From positions 11,974,544-12,038,543 of the forward strand of contig JADCRB010000068.1 in assembly GCA_021464245.1 (NCBI GenBank): a stretch of DNA of 64,000 bases, given 5' to 3'. This stretch comes from Carallia brachiata (taxonomy: Eukaryota; Streptophyta; Magnoliopsida; Malpighiales; Rhizophoraceae). The translations under genes and the position numbers were made by a program. This document shows positions 1-10,871 of the stretch, piece after piece. The notes under the pieces were generated by a model that saw only the letters and a list, made by a program, of their open reading frames with translations, did no database searches and had not been told where the DNA came from. Position 1 is the first letter of the stretch. The number at the start of each line of letters is the position of its first letter.

Positions 1-1695
1 TTACTAGACTTTCTGTATTTTGTTGATGACAAAATCCTAAACCAAATTGTTGTCTCATAAAAATTGCAGTCTCATGAAAAAAGTCCACCATGGGAGTTAC
101 TAGTTCGTGAGCTTGCGTGCACTTTCTTTCTTTTTAAAAAAAAAAAAAAAATCGTTGTGTGAACATATTTTTTAACAATTAAAAAATACATGTCGATTAT
201 CAGATCTCTAGACCCAATCTAGAGGAAACTTCTATTTGAACAGCTCATTTAACAACTTTCAAATGAGTTAGACCCATCACGCGAGCACTAACAGGGTTAA
301 CGAGGTTTTACCACTGGTGTTTCGGTAGACAAGTCTAATTTCAAATACGATCCACAGACTTTTGCTACATTTGTGGCCAGCTAGGACATAGAACAGAAAA
401 GGGCATACTGCACTGGGAGTCAAACTCGGGACACCGAGCGTGGAAACACACTGACTTGTCACTAAATTATCGACTCATTATTGAACTACGGACTAGTGCA
501 GTTGTTTAAACTTTCTTATAAACACCAAAAAAGACTCAATAATATTCCAAGTCAATTAACGCATATTTCTAAAAAAATCGACCAAAAATTCAACAATACT
601 ATCTAAGATTCCGCGCTGAGGGGCTCAATAATATTTCTTCTGTTTGGATTTTGGAGATATGCAATCTCTTTTTATATCTTGAAAAGCGCTGAAGCATTTT
701 AAATAGGCGCCAGTCTGGAGACGTTACCTATAAAACGACAAGGGCTACTATCTAAAATCATATCCATTTTTGTTTTGGCAAATGTTAGTGGACGTGTATT
801 TGGTGAGGTTAAAGTGGGAATAAATGATATAACTTGTTAAATAATTAAATTTTAAAAAATATAAAATTATTAAATTATTAAATATTATTAAATAAATTAT
901 AAAATAATCTGTAACTTTTCAAGTTATATTTATTTATCAGTGCTTTTATGTTTTTCAGTTCTTGGGTATGGAAGAACGGAAGATTGTTATTTGCATTAAT
1001 TGGCAAATCAATGTGTAGGGACGGGCCCTAGCCACTTCCATTAAGTACAAGAGACTTTGTCATATTTGTATCATAGAGCATAAGGATGTAGTTTTACTTA
1101 AGTGATATTAGAATAGTAAAATAATTAGGTCAAATAGTATTTAATAGTATATTATTTTTTTATTTTTTTAAATTTAATTATTAATAATTTATATTATTTT
1201 AAAATTAACTTCTTACATGAGCTCAAATTTTTTTTAATCTAATCACTATAGAAAATTATTGAAAGTAACATTAATAATAATTTTCAGGTGACAGAATGAC
1301 AAATTATGTAAGATTGTACTTTGCCTTAAATGGCAATCAATGTGTGGAGATTGACCCTAATCACATCTATAGAAGACGATATTTGATCTTATTGATATTT
1401 AATCACTACGGAAAATTATTGAAAGGGACACTAATATAATTGTTCTTTTCTGGTGTGCGTGTGCGCGTATACAATTGTTTTTTAGTGCTAAAATGAAAAA
1501 TTATGTAAGATATCAAGCCTACTCAAAAAAAAAAAAAAAAAAAATTTATTGAATTAATTTATTATAAAATTTAGTTCGATTAACTACTCTTTTAATTTAG
1601 TTCAATTTCAAGTAGTTGGTTAACCAAATTATTTAATTTTTTCTCAATACCTCCGTATAATTATGTAAAAAAGATGCAGGGAGATAAACATATAC
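1..1695 (-). other. Intron 1 (partial) of receptor kinase copy C
   Basis: This is non-coding sequence downstream of the exon 1 donor of copy C. It aligns with intron 1 of copy B (from about 28769 to 30257): both carry the same run around the window start and the same repeated motif containing TGGCAATCAATGTG followed by GATTGACCCTAATCAC. Relative to B it carries one insertion, at about 174-505. It is AT-rich and contains poly(A/T) runs. The exons for membrane span and kinase of copy C must lie below position 1, outside the window. Confidence 0.75.
174..505 (+). mobile_element. LINE ORF1-like (CCHC knuckle) fragment with SINE-like tail, inserted in intron 1 of copy C
   Basis: The segment is absent from the same place in intron 1 of copy B: B reads straight from GTTGTGTGAAC to TTTCTTATAAAC at about 28915-28930, while here about 330 bases separate the two. 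Read on the plus strand, about 365-410 encodes a zinc-knuckle-like stretch, CYICGQLGHRTEKG. This has the CxxC-x4-H spacing of plant LINE ORF1 knuckles, with the final Cys replaced by Gly. The remainder resembles a tRNA-derived repeat on the minus strand, with a B-box-like GAGTTTGACTCC. It is fragmentary and cannot be functional. Confidence 0.5.
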
Positions 1696-3006
1696 CTAAT
1701 TCAGCTGCATCGACACGGACAAATAAGTCCTGGCCCGCACTTGAAAAACTCCTTGTGTCAACCAAATCCCCAAACCACATCAGGCATCCAAAACCTCTCT
1801 CGTCTGCAGAAGCGAAAGCCGTGCAAGAGCAATTCTCCAAGCACTCCTGCTCACATTGCTTCAGGCTCAGACCCATGTTGGCACGTGCCACAGACGTGTC
1901 AGGTACCTTCACATGTGCCAACTTCACGAACCCTTCTCCTCTTCGACACGTGGACGAACTGGCTTTCCTGACGCAACCCCCTGATCCATCTCTCAAGTAC
2001 CAATCGCCTGGTGACTTGGGCTCATATCCTGGTAGGCAATTGCAAAAAAATTCGCCAGGATCATTGTACAGGTCACAGTTACTATTTGCACCACATTCCC
2101 CGTAATTATCACAAAGCTCTCTTGGGCCGGACAAGTATTCGATCCACCGATGGTCGTGATCGTTCCACGTGGATCGTTGGAGGTACCCTGATTCATTTAC
2201 GATCATTCTGGTGAAAATTGGACCAGCATCTGAAGCATTACTCTGAATTCCGTCCGTAATTGATACCTCATCGGCATTGTTCACAAAAATAATATGAAAG
2301 ATGTAGAAATGATTTGTCATATCGGGTACTCCGCTCCATCTCAGCCCAGTCCACGGCCCGCCACGCCACCGTGGGAGGGAACCTTTGTAAAGAATGGCCT
2401 GCGGATACCCAACTGGATCAATTCTAAGGAAAATGTGACCAATTCCAGGATCATATTTAGACTTCCATGAAGAAAGAAACCAGGTGAATCCGGTCCTACG
2501 GTCCAGCCCGAGTTTCATCAAAGGAAGCAGAGTATCTGTAGGATAATCAAAGCTCTGCCATACGACCCTTTTGCTATCCTGTTGAATTAAGACCAAATTT
2601 CCTGTGTCCAAGAGCTGAGCCATGGAATAATTGGTCAGAGCTGAAACCGAAACATTAGTGGACCAAACAGGGACACCACCACTTTCGTTGTTCTCTAACA
2701 TGACAAGATTGCCTTGTTGGTCGACGGAGAGTGTCCCGGAGGTACCATTTATAGGACTATCTCTATTTGCCACCCACACAACGGTCTGCTCTGGAACTTT
2801 GTAGTACCAAATTCCGAGGTAGCGGCGGGTGGTCGAATTGTCGGGGCTGAAGAATCCAAGTGCGAAGCTTTGTCCACTTGAGACCAAAACGTCGCCATCT
2901 CTGATGGTTGGCTTGGAGTTATGGTTGGTGGTGGATGTGCAGAAGGGTAAATAGAGGAAGAGAAGAAGAAGCCATTTGTAATCATAGAACCTTTTACAGA
3001 TTTCAT
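1696..3006 (-). pseudogene. Copy C: G-type lectin S-receptor-like kinase, exon 1 (ectodomain), frameshifted next to the start
   Basis: Exon 1 of an RKS1-like S-domain receptor kinase. The exon shows, in order, a hydrophobic signal segment (LLLLFLYLPFC), a B-lectin domain with WVANRDSPI, an S-locus glycoprotein region (GGPWTGLRWSGVP), a Cys-rich EGF-like stretch (CDNYGECGANSNC) and a PAN/apple domain with CEQECLENCSC. The donor is GAATTAG|GTATAT, phase 1, as in copies A and B. The frame is open across the whole ectodomain. However, the conserved ATG at 3006 reads MKSVKG and then runs into the wrong frame, because one base is missing at about 2974 (ACAAATGG where A and B have ACCAAGTGG or ACCGAGTGG). 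Two further deletions (-2 and -1) cancel each other within codons 26-36. In the long open frame there is no ATG before the lectin domain; the frame only opens at a TTG at 3022. Normal translation is therefore unlikely unless a non-AUG start is used or the missing base is an assembly error. The remaining exons lie outside the window. Confidence 0.8.
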
Positions 3007-3029
3007 GGTGAGCTGATGACAATTGGCAT
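3003..3029 (-). promoter_or_regulatory. Conserved 8-codon uORF overlapping the copy C start codon
   Basis: The minus strand reads ATG, seven codons and TGA; the last four bases are ATGA, so the uORF stop overlaps the receptor ATG by one reading frame. The same arrangement is present at copies A and B. Confidence 0.6.
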
Positions 3030-3094
3030 AGGATCAGTGAAGTTTCACTTAGGACTAAGATGATGTCTAATAGGCTGGGGAACAGGATTGTGGT

Positions 3095-3142
3095 TGGGGG
3101 CTTTTAATAAGTGGAACCGCCCAATAACGTCAAGGTCCACTT
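3095..3142 (-). promoter_or_regulatory. Core promoter block of copy C with TATA-like TTATTAAAAG and a TGACG box
   Basis: This block, about 95-135 bases upstream of the ATG, is shared with copies A and B. It contains TTATTAAAAG (plus-strand positions 3101-3110) and, upstream, CCTTGACGTT (TGACG at 3128-3132). TGACG is the core of as-1/TGA-bZIP sites and TTGAC is the core of W-boxes. Assignment as a promoter rests on conservation and spacing only. Confidence 0.45.
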
Positions 3143-4199
3143 TCAAAAAAGGATCAATGTCAGAGAAAAATGAATGTACTGAAAGGGACGAAAAAACATA
3201 ACAATACAGAAACAATAACATTAACTGACATGACATACCTTCCCTAGTTGGGCCCTTGTTTGAGTTTGACAGAATGTAGTATGTGTTCATATATTATTTG
3301 AGAAAATCTTGTTGGCAACGCAGCCGTGAGGGACGTGCTGGACAAGCATGATCTGGACCATTAGATCAAAAAACACATAAACGGTTAGAAAATTGCCAAC
3401 AGGATCTTTCATTTTTGAACTGGTCTCTCATCCAGGACCACAATTTTCGGCCTTTTTTCTCTGTTTACTTTTCTTCCTTTGTGGGACGGGATGGTAACAA
3501 GGATCTGTCATCCACCCACAATTAATTTTGTAAAATGACGTGGAAATATTTCTGATGACTAAAAATTGCAGGTGGAAATTATTTGGATGACTGGAATAAA
3601 CCTGTGAAGATTAATTCAAGTATTTGATAGGGACATTGCCGGATATTAGGTTCTGTTATTTTATTGAAAAAAATTGACGATAATCTTTTGGCAAGTTTAG
3701 TGAAATCAATTTTGAAGTTCAATATGCTGAGTATAATATAGCTTGTGAAAAGCAAGGTATTCAACCAGAGAAAAAAAAGTTCTAAAGTCTTCGAATAATG
3801 TGTTCCTCTTTGTGAACCTCTTCAAAACCTTTAGGATTTTTTGATCTGAAACCCCACTTGCAAAAATTCTTTATAATAGTTGAAGGATTTAAGGAAAAAT
3901 TTTATCAGGTATGTTCGAGTAACTCTTGCTTGTGTTTATAAATCCCATGTAAGCCTAATGTAGGAAACAAAATTAGGTTGTGGTCACATGTGTTGAAGTG
4001 TTTGCTAGAACACCAGACACTTTTGTTAGTTATTAACATCTTCATGAGATTAGGATAACATAAACAGGTTAAAGGAGAGAAAGGGGATCCCAAAAGATGG
4101 GGGTATTTCTAAAATGAAAACTAGTTGGCTACCAAATAACCGACACATAATGTGGCTACAAAAAAATAAAATTAACTGAATTAGTAAACATATAAGAAG
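3143..4199. other. Intergenic sequence between copies C and D; upstream region of C
   Basis: No gene is seen. The part at about 3254-3400 (TATGTGTTCATATATTATTT and following) is shared with the upstream regions of copy B (about 33168-33310) and, less well, copy A (about 50030-50095). It marks a conserved distal 5' flank of the duplicated unit. The rest is AT-rich and unremarkable. Confidence 0.6.
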
Positions 4200-7073
4200 C
4201 ACAGAACATTGCTGGCCTTGAGATTTCTATGAATGATTCTCAATCTCGAGTCTTGATGAAGGTACAGGATTCCTCGAGCAACCTGACAAATGATGTTGAA
4301 TAGCATTGGCCAATCTAGTTGTGATCTTTTGGTTTCATCTGGAATTAAGGTTTAGAAGTACTAAAATTTCTTTGAATTATAGTCCATAATCACATATACA
4401 AATAATAAGTGAGTGATGACATACTGAATATGACAGAATCCAAGCTTTTATTTGGCAGGTACTGCACACCAACATCTTCTCTTGGCCTTTGAGGAAAAAA
4501 CCTAAAATCCTCATAAGATTCCTGTGCTGGAGTTTTGGGATCAATGCGACTTCAGTCCTGAATTCCTCAATCCCTTGTCTATAATTCTTACAGTCTTTTC
4601 ACTGCTATTTCCTTCCCATCATTCAGTATGCCCTGAAAAAATGAAAAATTAAAGGCAGCATTTTCAGAGGAAAAATAGTTCTGAGGAATTAAGACCTCTT
4701 CAAGGAATGCAGCTCGTTACCTTGTTGACTGTTCCAAATCGACCTTCTCCAAGCTCATTAGCAATAGAGAAATTGTTGGTGGCTGCAGGTCTGGTACTCA
4801 GATCAAATATTGGTAAATCTGTTGGTGTTTGACTTTCATAATGCTCTTTTCTACTTTGAGAGTATCGCCAATTTGCTAAATTTGAGAAAATAAATTCGTC
4901 TTCAGCTGTTATTCAAATTTGGTGACAAGTAAATTATTGGCCGAACTAGAACAAATTCATATTGGTGCACTAAGATAACATAACATAGTCACTTTCTTTA
5001 TGAGTATAAATTACTTATAATCATATATCCATAATCTATTTTGTTGTTTTTTTATTTTAAGTAATTATTTTATCATGTAAAATTATAATTGAGTTATATT
5101 GACAAAAAAATATGAGTCAAATCAGAAATTTTTTTAGAAAAAAAAACTATATTTCATATATGTGGAACTTAAGATGCTATAACAAAGTAATTGAATAAGT
5201 AAATTATTTAAGTAATTTCTTTTACTTGACACATTGTAAAAATAAAGGAATATTCATTTTCAGTGGAAACTACATGAAAAACAGAAGGGGAGGGGTGTGG
5301 CGGGGGGAGTACTCTGTAGAATCAAGTTTTGATAGAAACAGTAGTTACAGTGTGATTTATATTACATGTGATATCATTTGGTACTACGTTAATAACACTT
5401 GTTGGTGCTTATTTTTTTTTTTTAATGAATAAAATTTATTTATTATTTTATATTATAAAAATTTATTTTTTTATTTTTTTATTTTAAATAAATCATACTT
5501 ATTGTACTGTATAAAGTCAGGTACTTGTTAATTTGACTTTTTTTTAATAAAACTCTCTAATACTATACAAATATATTTTTTATTTTTTTATTTAATTGGA
5601 CCTTATTTGTTATGTAGCGTAAACTCATAAGTAAATTATACTTACAAAAAAAGAGTCAATTTAAATATTCTTATAAGATTATGAGTAATTCATACTCATA
5701 CTCGTTAAAACACGTGAATCAAATTAGAAATTCTCATCTTTGTATTTATTTTACTGCTCACCAGCGGAAGAAAAAGCAAGGAAGCAAGATTTCTACGTGA
5801 TAATATCCCCTTCCCAAAAAAAGGATGGATAAAACAGTGAAAAAATTTTCTTACCTTTTCTCGTCCTGTTTACCAACCAATATCCGAGGAAGAGAATGGG
5901 AAACGAAGTCATAGCAGTGGACCGTGGACGCCATGAGAATTGCTTGAATTCGCCGCTTGGCAAGAGGACCTTTTGACTTCTCATATTTGGCTGACAAGTA
6001 GACAGTTTAGCCCATATGATGGCATCAGCATGGGAAACAATCATTAATTACATAAGTAAATTGAGACTATGGATACCTGAATTTCAAGAAGTAAAAACTT
6101 CGATATTCATTTTAAAAGTTTTTAGTTTAAATTTAGGAGAGCAATAAAAGATTTGATTCAAAAAAATAACATAGAGATATTTACCTTTTAGCTCTTGTCG
6201 TGTAATTTATAAATTTCATAATTCTTAAAAATTAATGAGGACTATAAACTTGACTAAGAGGGAGAAAAATATGATATCAAATATAATGTCGTAATCATAA
6301 GAGTATCATTAAAGTATTAGAGGAATTTGTGTTCGAAATTTTATCTGAATGTAATTAGTTTTCAATTTTTTATAAATATTGTGATATTTTTTATAACAAA
6401 AAAAATGTAAGACGTACTTCTTTTCTTATTACAAAACTATCACAATGATTGCAAAACTTCAAAGCATTATTGCATTCAAACAAAATTTGAAATATAAAAT
6501 TTATGGTACCCTACTGTTTTTTTAATTGTAATATGAAATGTATGTAGCAAGTTTTGATATTGTAAATGAAAAAGCACAAAATCCCCAAACTCTGCATACC
6601 CCAGGTCGGGACTCTCAGTTTCTTTTTTTGTTTCAAAAAAATTTATTGTGTTGCTTATTAAATTTTTTCTAGCATCCCTAACTACCTTATAAATTGAGTT
6701 CATTCAATTTATTTCGTAAACTGAAATTGAAACAGGAGCAAAGAGCTAGTATAACAATGTTAATAAGCAGACATTATATATTTAGTTGACTCAATGTTTC
6801 CCTAACTACATTGCAAATTTTAATCTAATCTAAGAATTAACAGTGAGGCATTAAACTGGCAGATAGACTTTCCATGGTCCGTTGACATTGTAATCTCATA
6901 AAAATTGTAATTTATTCAGAATTTTCAAAAGACATTATTATTTCACATTTATAGTCAGATAACAATGTTTCCCAGATCGCTTGTCAACCCCACTCAAAAA
7001 AGAAAAAAAAACAAAAGAAAAAGAAAAGGTGGAACCATCTGATGAAACTCATATACGTATGACACCTACATAT

Positions 7074-7512
7074 TGTTGGAACAAGAAAAGGGACTAGATT
7101 ACAATATGAAAAAATTATTTCAAATCATCTAGTTATATCACTTTTCTTGAAACTAAATTTATAACCATCAGATAGATACAATTAAATTACAACGAAATAC
7201 CTCACAAAATAAAATGAAACATATTTAACTGGGTTTGTGCTACTCTTATCAAGACCTCAAAATAAATTTTGTAGCATTTTAGAATTCTTCTTAAATTGTC
7301 CATGGATTTTTCTTTCTTTTTTATATTCATATGAATAGCCACAATACATATTTATATGTAGAGAGAAATTAACTAAGTAGTTATTTGGTCAAAAAAACAC
7401 GTTTTTATAGTTTAATAAATATGACTCTTTAAATGCATCTCTTCTCTAATAGACATATTTTAATAACTATCAAATTAATCAGAGGATGCGACTATTTATA
7501 TCTTAAAAATCT
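7074..7512 (-). mobile_element. LTR relic in intron 1 of pseudogene D
   Basis: The segment begins TGTTGGAAC and aligns along its length with the LTR at 21768-22203. Shared landmarks are CACTTTTCTT, AAAATGAAAC, AGTTATTTGGTCAAAA and a stretch ending near AAAATCTCCCAA. It is much more diverged than the two LTRs of the 21.8-kb element are from each other. No second LTR or target duplication could be fixed, so it may be a solo LTR or a fragment. Confidence 0.55.
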
Positions 7513-8017
7513 CCCAAGTATGAGGCAATATTTTTTTGACCAAAAAAACATCTATCTTCAGTGTGTGGGTTATCTTATGTGTGGGCTGAGGTCGAAAGTC
7601 ACCCGTTACATTCTCATTCAATCTTTTTCAAACGAAGAATCCCTCACCTAAATATTGATGGGGTCGAATGGGTCTTCCCTACACCTAGTTTTAGTGTTAA
7701 CGAATCTTGAATCAAATGTCGTGTTATAACAATCTCGCTCATTTTGTAGGAAAAACAATAACAGTGTGACTCAAACCTGAGTCAATGCGAAAGAAGACTC
7801 ACCAACTTATTACCAAACTACCACCTTAGATAGTTACAGCAGACAATATCATGTGATCATAAATGTTCAATGCCATTGAAGTTCATTGATTTTCCTCTTC
7901 GCCAAGGTGCTCTTGCTTCATCATTTTGTGTGCACTTTTTTTTGTGTTTTTTTTTTAAATTTTTTGGAAATTCACACTTACTTATAGGCACCAAAAAAAT
8001 CCATAATATTTTAAGTT

Positions 8018-8195
8018 AATTAATTGAGTGCATATCTCTTATAGAAGACAACAAAAATTTAATAATTCTAACCAACTGACGTAGATTAACTGTTAATTAT
8101 TGTATCAATTAATTGAGTGCATATCTCTTATAGAAGACAACAAAAATTTAATAATTCTAACCAACTTATTTAGATTAACTATTAATTATTGTATC
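8018..8195. repeat. Tandem duplication, 2 x 89 bp
   Basis: Two consecutive copies (8018-8106 and 8107-8195), each starting AATTAATTGAGTGCATAT and ending TATTGTATC, differ at only a few positions. They lie within intron 1 of pseudogene D. Confidence 0.9.
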
Positions 8196-8453
8196 AATTA
8201 AGAAGTGTGAGTTTGAATCCCGCCTCTCCAATTCCACTGCCGCTATTAATGGGTTTTACCCTCTCTCAAAACTAACAGAAAAAAAAGTCAATAATTCTAG
8301 GTAAAAGTCCACGCACGAGAGGCAACCCTCTTGCCTGGTGTCGTTAAACAATCTTTTTTATATTTGGAGAAGAATTTAAAATAGACGCCTGGCTAGAGAC
8401 GTCAGCAATAAAACGAGAAGGGCTACTTGTAAAAATAATATACATTTATGTCA

Positions 8454-8790
8454 AATTATGTAAGAATGTTCTTTGAATTAAATGGCAATCAATCTGCAAA
8501 GATTGACCCTAATCACTTCTATTAATCAAATACAAGAGACTTGATCATAGTTATATCTAACCACTATGGAAATTGACAATAGTTTCGTAGTTATAAAATG
8601 ACGAATTATGTAAGAATGTTCTTTGAATTAAATGGCAATCAATGAGTAGAGATTGACCCTAATCACTTCTTATAATCAAATACAAGAGACTTGAACTTAT
8701 TAATAACTAATCACTATGGAAAAAATTTGAGAGTGACACTAATTTGTGAGACTTTAAGTTATTGTTTTTTTAGTGATAAAATGAAAAATT
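8454..8790. repeat. Tandem duplication, about 150-bp period, within intron 1 of D
   Basis: AATTATGTAAGAATGTTC starts at 8454 and again at 8604, each followed by TTAAATGGCAATCAAT and GATTGACCCTAATCAC. A partial third start, AAATTATCTGAG, follows at about 8787. The same unit occurs singly or twice in intron 1 of copies A, B and C, so it is an ancestral intronic repeat amplified here. Confidence 0.8.
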
Positions 8791-9660
8791 ATCTGAGATA
8801 TCAAGCGTCCTCATAATTAGGCAAAAGACAGTTCTTCCATATTAAAATCGAAAGTTTATTAAATTTCTTTATTGTGATTTGATTAAGAAAAATAAATTAA
8901 AAATCCTACATTGTCATCAATATAAAGAAAAAATTCGTTGAATAAACTTGCTATAAAATTTAGTCCAATTCACCACACTTGCGCTTTAGTTCAGATTTCA
9001 ATCGGTTGGTCAACCAAACTTTTAATTTTTTTCAATACCTCGGATAATAATTATATAAAGAAGATGCAGAGAAACAGACACATAACACATTCCTAATTCA
9101 GCTAAATCCACACGGACGAATATGTCCTGCCCCAAACTTGAATAACCCCTTATGTCTACCAAATCCCTAACCTGTAGAAGTGTAAGCCGTGCAAGTGCAA
9201 TTATTCAAGCACTCCTGCTCACATTGCTTCAGGTTCTTAGCCACGTTGGCACGTGCCACCGATGTGTCGGGTACCTTCACACATGCCAACTTCGTGAACC
9301 TTTCTCTGCTTCGAGACGTGGATGAACCAGCTTTCTTAATGCAGCCCCCTTGCCCATCTCTCACGTACCAATTGTGTGGTGACTTGGGGTCGTATCCTGG
9401 TAGGCCATTGCAAATAAATTTGCTAGGATCACCATACGGGTCACAATTTCTATTTGCACCAGATTCCCCGTAATTATCACGTTGCTCTTCAGAGGGGGGA
9501 CAGAATCTGATCCATCAACGGTCTTGACCGTTGCACGTCGATCTTTGAGCGTACCCTGATTCATTTAGCGTCATTCTTGTGAAAATTGGAGCATTTGATG
9601 CATTATTATTAACGCGGGACGAAATCGATACCTAGTCAACATTGTTCACAAAATAATACT

Positions 9661-10129
9661 TGCTAATCTCACTTCTATAAAACATGGGTGTAATAGACTC
9701 CTCTTAAAACATCAAAACTGCCTGTTATATAGGTTTAAGATAAATTTGATGACTTAAGTATCCGGTAAACAGGTAAAAAGTCCTTCTCAAATAACTAAAT
9801 TGCTTAATTGCCTTAAAGGTCAAAAGCATTTGTTTCCTTCACAAACTTTTTTGTTCTTTTTTTTTTTTTTTTAAATCTTGCAAGCTCAACGAGAAGCTTT
9901 TTTTTTTTTTTTCTAAATCCCTTTTTCAGGATTACTCCAAATCACATCAAACAGATATTATTCTCCAAATTCTGATTCACTCATTGTCCCAATTCTCCAT
10001 TAATCCAATGTAATCGCTATTCTCAAACGCTAGTCGATCTCTTTCCTTTTTTTTTTTTCCCCCTTTTTTTAGATATCTGCAATTCTCATTATTTTGTAAC
10101 CCGCTGAGATATCAGCAGAGAAGGCGAGC
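9661..10129. other. Intergenic, low-complexity T-rich sequence
   Basis: No gene is seen. Several long poly(T) runs occur (about 9858-9873, 9899-9912 and 10049-10060). Its 3' part resembles a 5' UTR leading into the gene fragment that follows. Confidence 0.5.
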
Positions 10130-10830
10130 GAAGATATGTCGCTGAAACTGCATATTTTGATAGGCTTCTCAAGTTTCGTGTATAGGTACGATTCAAATAA
10201 TGTAACGTGAATTTGATTACATGGTTGTGTCGTTCTATATTCTCAGTTAATTCAAGTTCTTCTGTTTGTTAAGTGTATCGTTATTGTTGATGAAGTTAGG
10301 GTGTTCCTCCAATTTCAAAAAAGAAAAAAAAATCTTTAAACCTACAAAAGAATGGCAACCCTTTAGCAGGAAACCAAAGAATCATCTTTTTCCATCGCCA
10401 TCTCGCCAAATCAAAGAATTTTCTAATCGTTTTTTACCTTATTTCAGATGTCAACATAAGGGATAAGAAAACCCTTCTATGAATTTGTGTGGGTAAAGTT
10501 GAATTCTTTCTGTTTCTTTATTGATTGATTTCAACATTTTACTAGATTTTGAATCTGGGATTTCAAGATTGAAGAAGACCCATAAAAAAACGAATTCGGT
10601 CTCTGACCCTATAGGCCAAAACCTGATAAAACTAACAAGCAACCTATGTTTTTTAGTCTTTGTTTTCTCAGTTTTGATATTCACTGTCATTGCAATTACC
10701 TACCAACCGTCGGATCCGTGGCTGGAGTCGGCTCCGACCTTTACCAAATTTTTACCCAACGTGAAGATGCTACTTTCAGAACCAACAATTCTATCCTCAA
10801 AACTGGTGAGGATTTACCCTTGTAGTCCCT
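10130..10830 (+). pseudogene. 5' fragment of a type II membrane protein gene (family not recognised)
   Basis: At 10136 an ATG reads MSLKLHILIGFSSF before a GT donor-like site. At about 10570-10770 an open stretch reads KKTHKKTNSVSDPIGQN, then a single hydrophobic span (CFLVFVFSVLIFTVIAITY), then DPWLESAP. This is the layout of a short cytosolic tail, signal anchor and lumenal stem typical of Golgi type II enzymes. After KFLPN the frame is lost by an indel; a different frame then continues as EDATFRTNNSILKTGEDL. No further exons are seen downstream. I interpret it as a duplicated or captured 5' piece of a host gene, now broken. I do not recognise the parent family with confidence. Confidence 0.45.
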
Positions 10831-10871
10831 CTTCGCTTAGTGGTCAAACCAATCACTTCCTTAGTGATTGA

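Larger units (their letters stand above)
4200..9660 (-). pseudogene. Copy D: decayed S-domain receptor kinase pseudogene, truncated at both ends
   Basis: Five recognisable exon remnants on the minus strand. Exon 1 is 9093-9660 (Cys-rich and PAN regions only, with CEQECLNNCTC); exon 2 is 5855-5990 (membrane span); exon 3 is 4721-4905 (juxtamembrane and glycine loop); exon 4 is 4425-4632 (AVK-lysine region to hinge); exon 5 is 4200-4338 (up to the HRD region). Homology to A and B stops abruptly at about 9660, so signal peptide, lectin and most S-glycoprotein sequence are missing. It stops again at about 4200 inside exon 5, so DFG and everything after it are missing. The exon 1 donor is GA instead of GT (GAATTAG|GAATGTG). 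Exon 2 has 7 extra bases containing a repeated GTGGAC. Exon 1 has a nonsense codon where A and B have Glu (GTTGACTAG). Intron 1 has grown by insertion of an LTR relic and by tandem duplications. It is a clear non-functional relic and the oldest-looking member of the cluster. Confidence 0.9.

Noticed and set aside
1674..2105. 143-codon plus-strand open frame antisense to exon 1 of copy C (same at 47840-48271, and a shorter version at 30303-30665)
   Set aside because: These are shadows of the conserved receptor exon; their conservation follows from the sense strand, and the translated sequence has no recognisable domain.
5226..5432. 68-codon plus-strand frame within intron 2 of pseudogene D
   Set aside because: Compositional chance frame, absent in the introns of A and B.
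8200..8240. tRNA T-arm-like GAGTTTGAATCCCGC
   Set aside because: No matching A box, acceptor stem or anticodon arm can be folded around it; such phrases are common in plant repeats.
8018..8795. CRISPR-like direct repeats
   Set aside because: Eukaryotic intronic tandem duplications with long units and no unique spacers of constant length.
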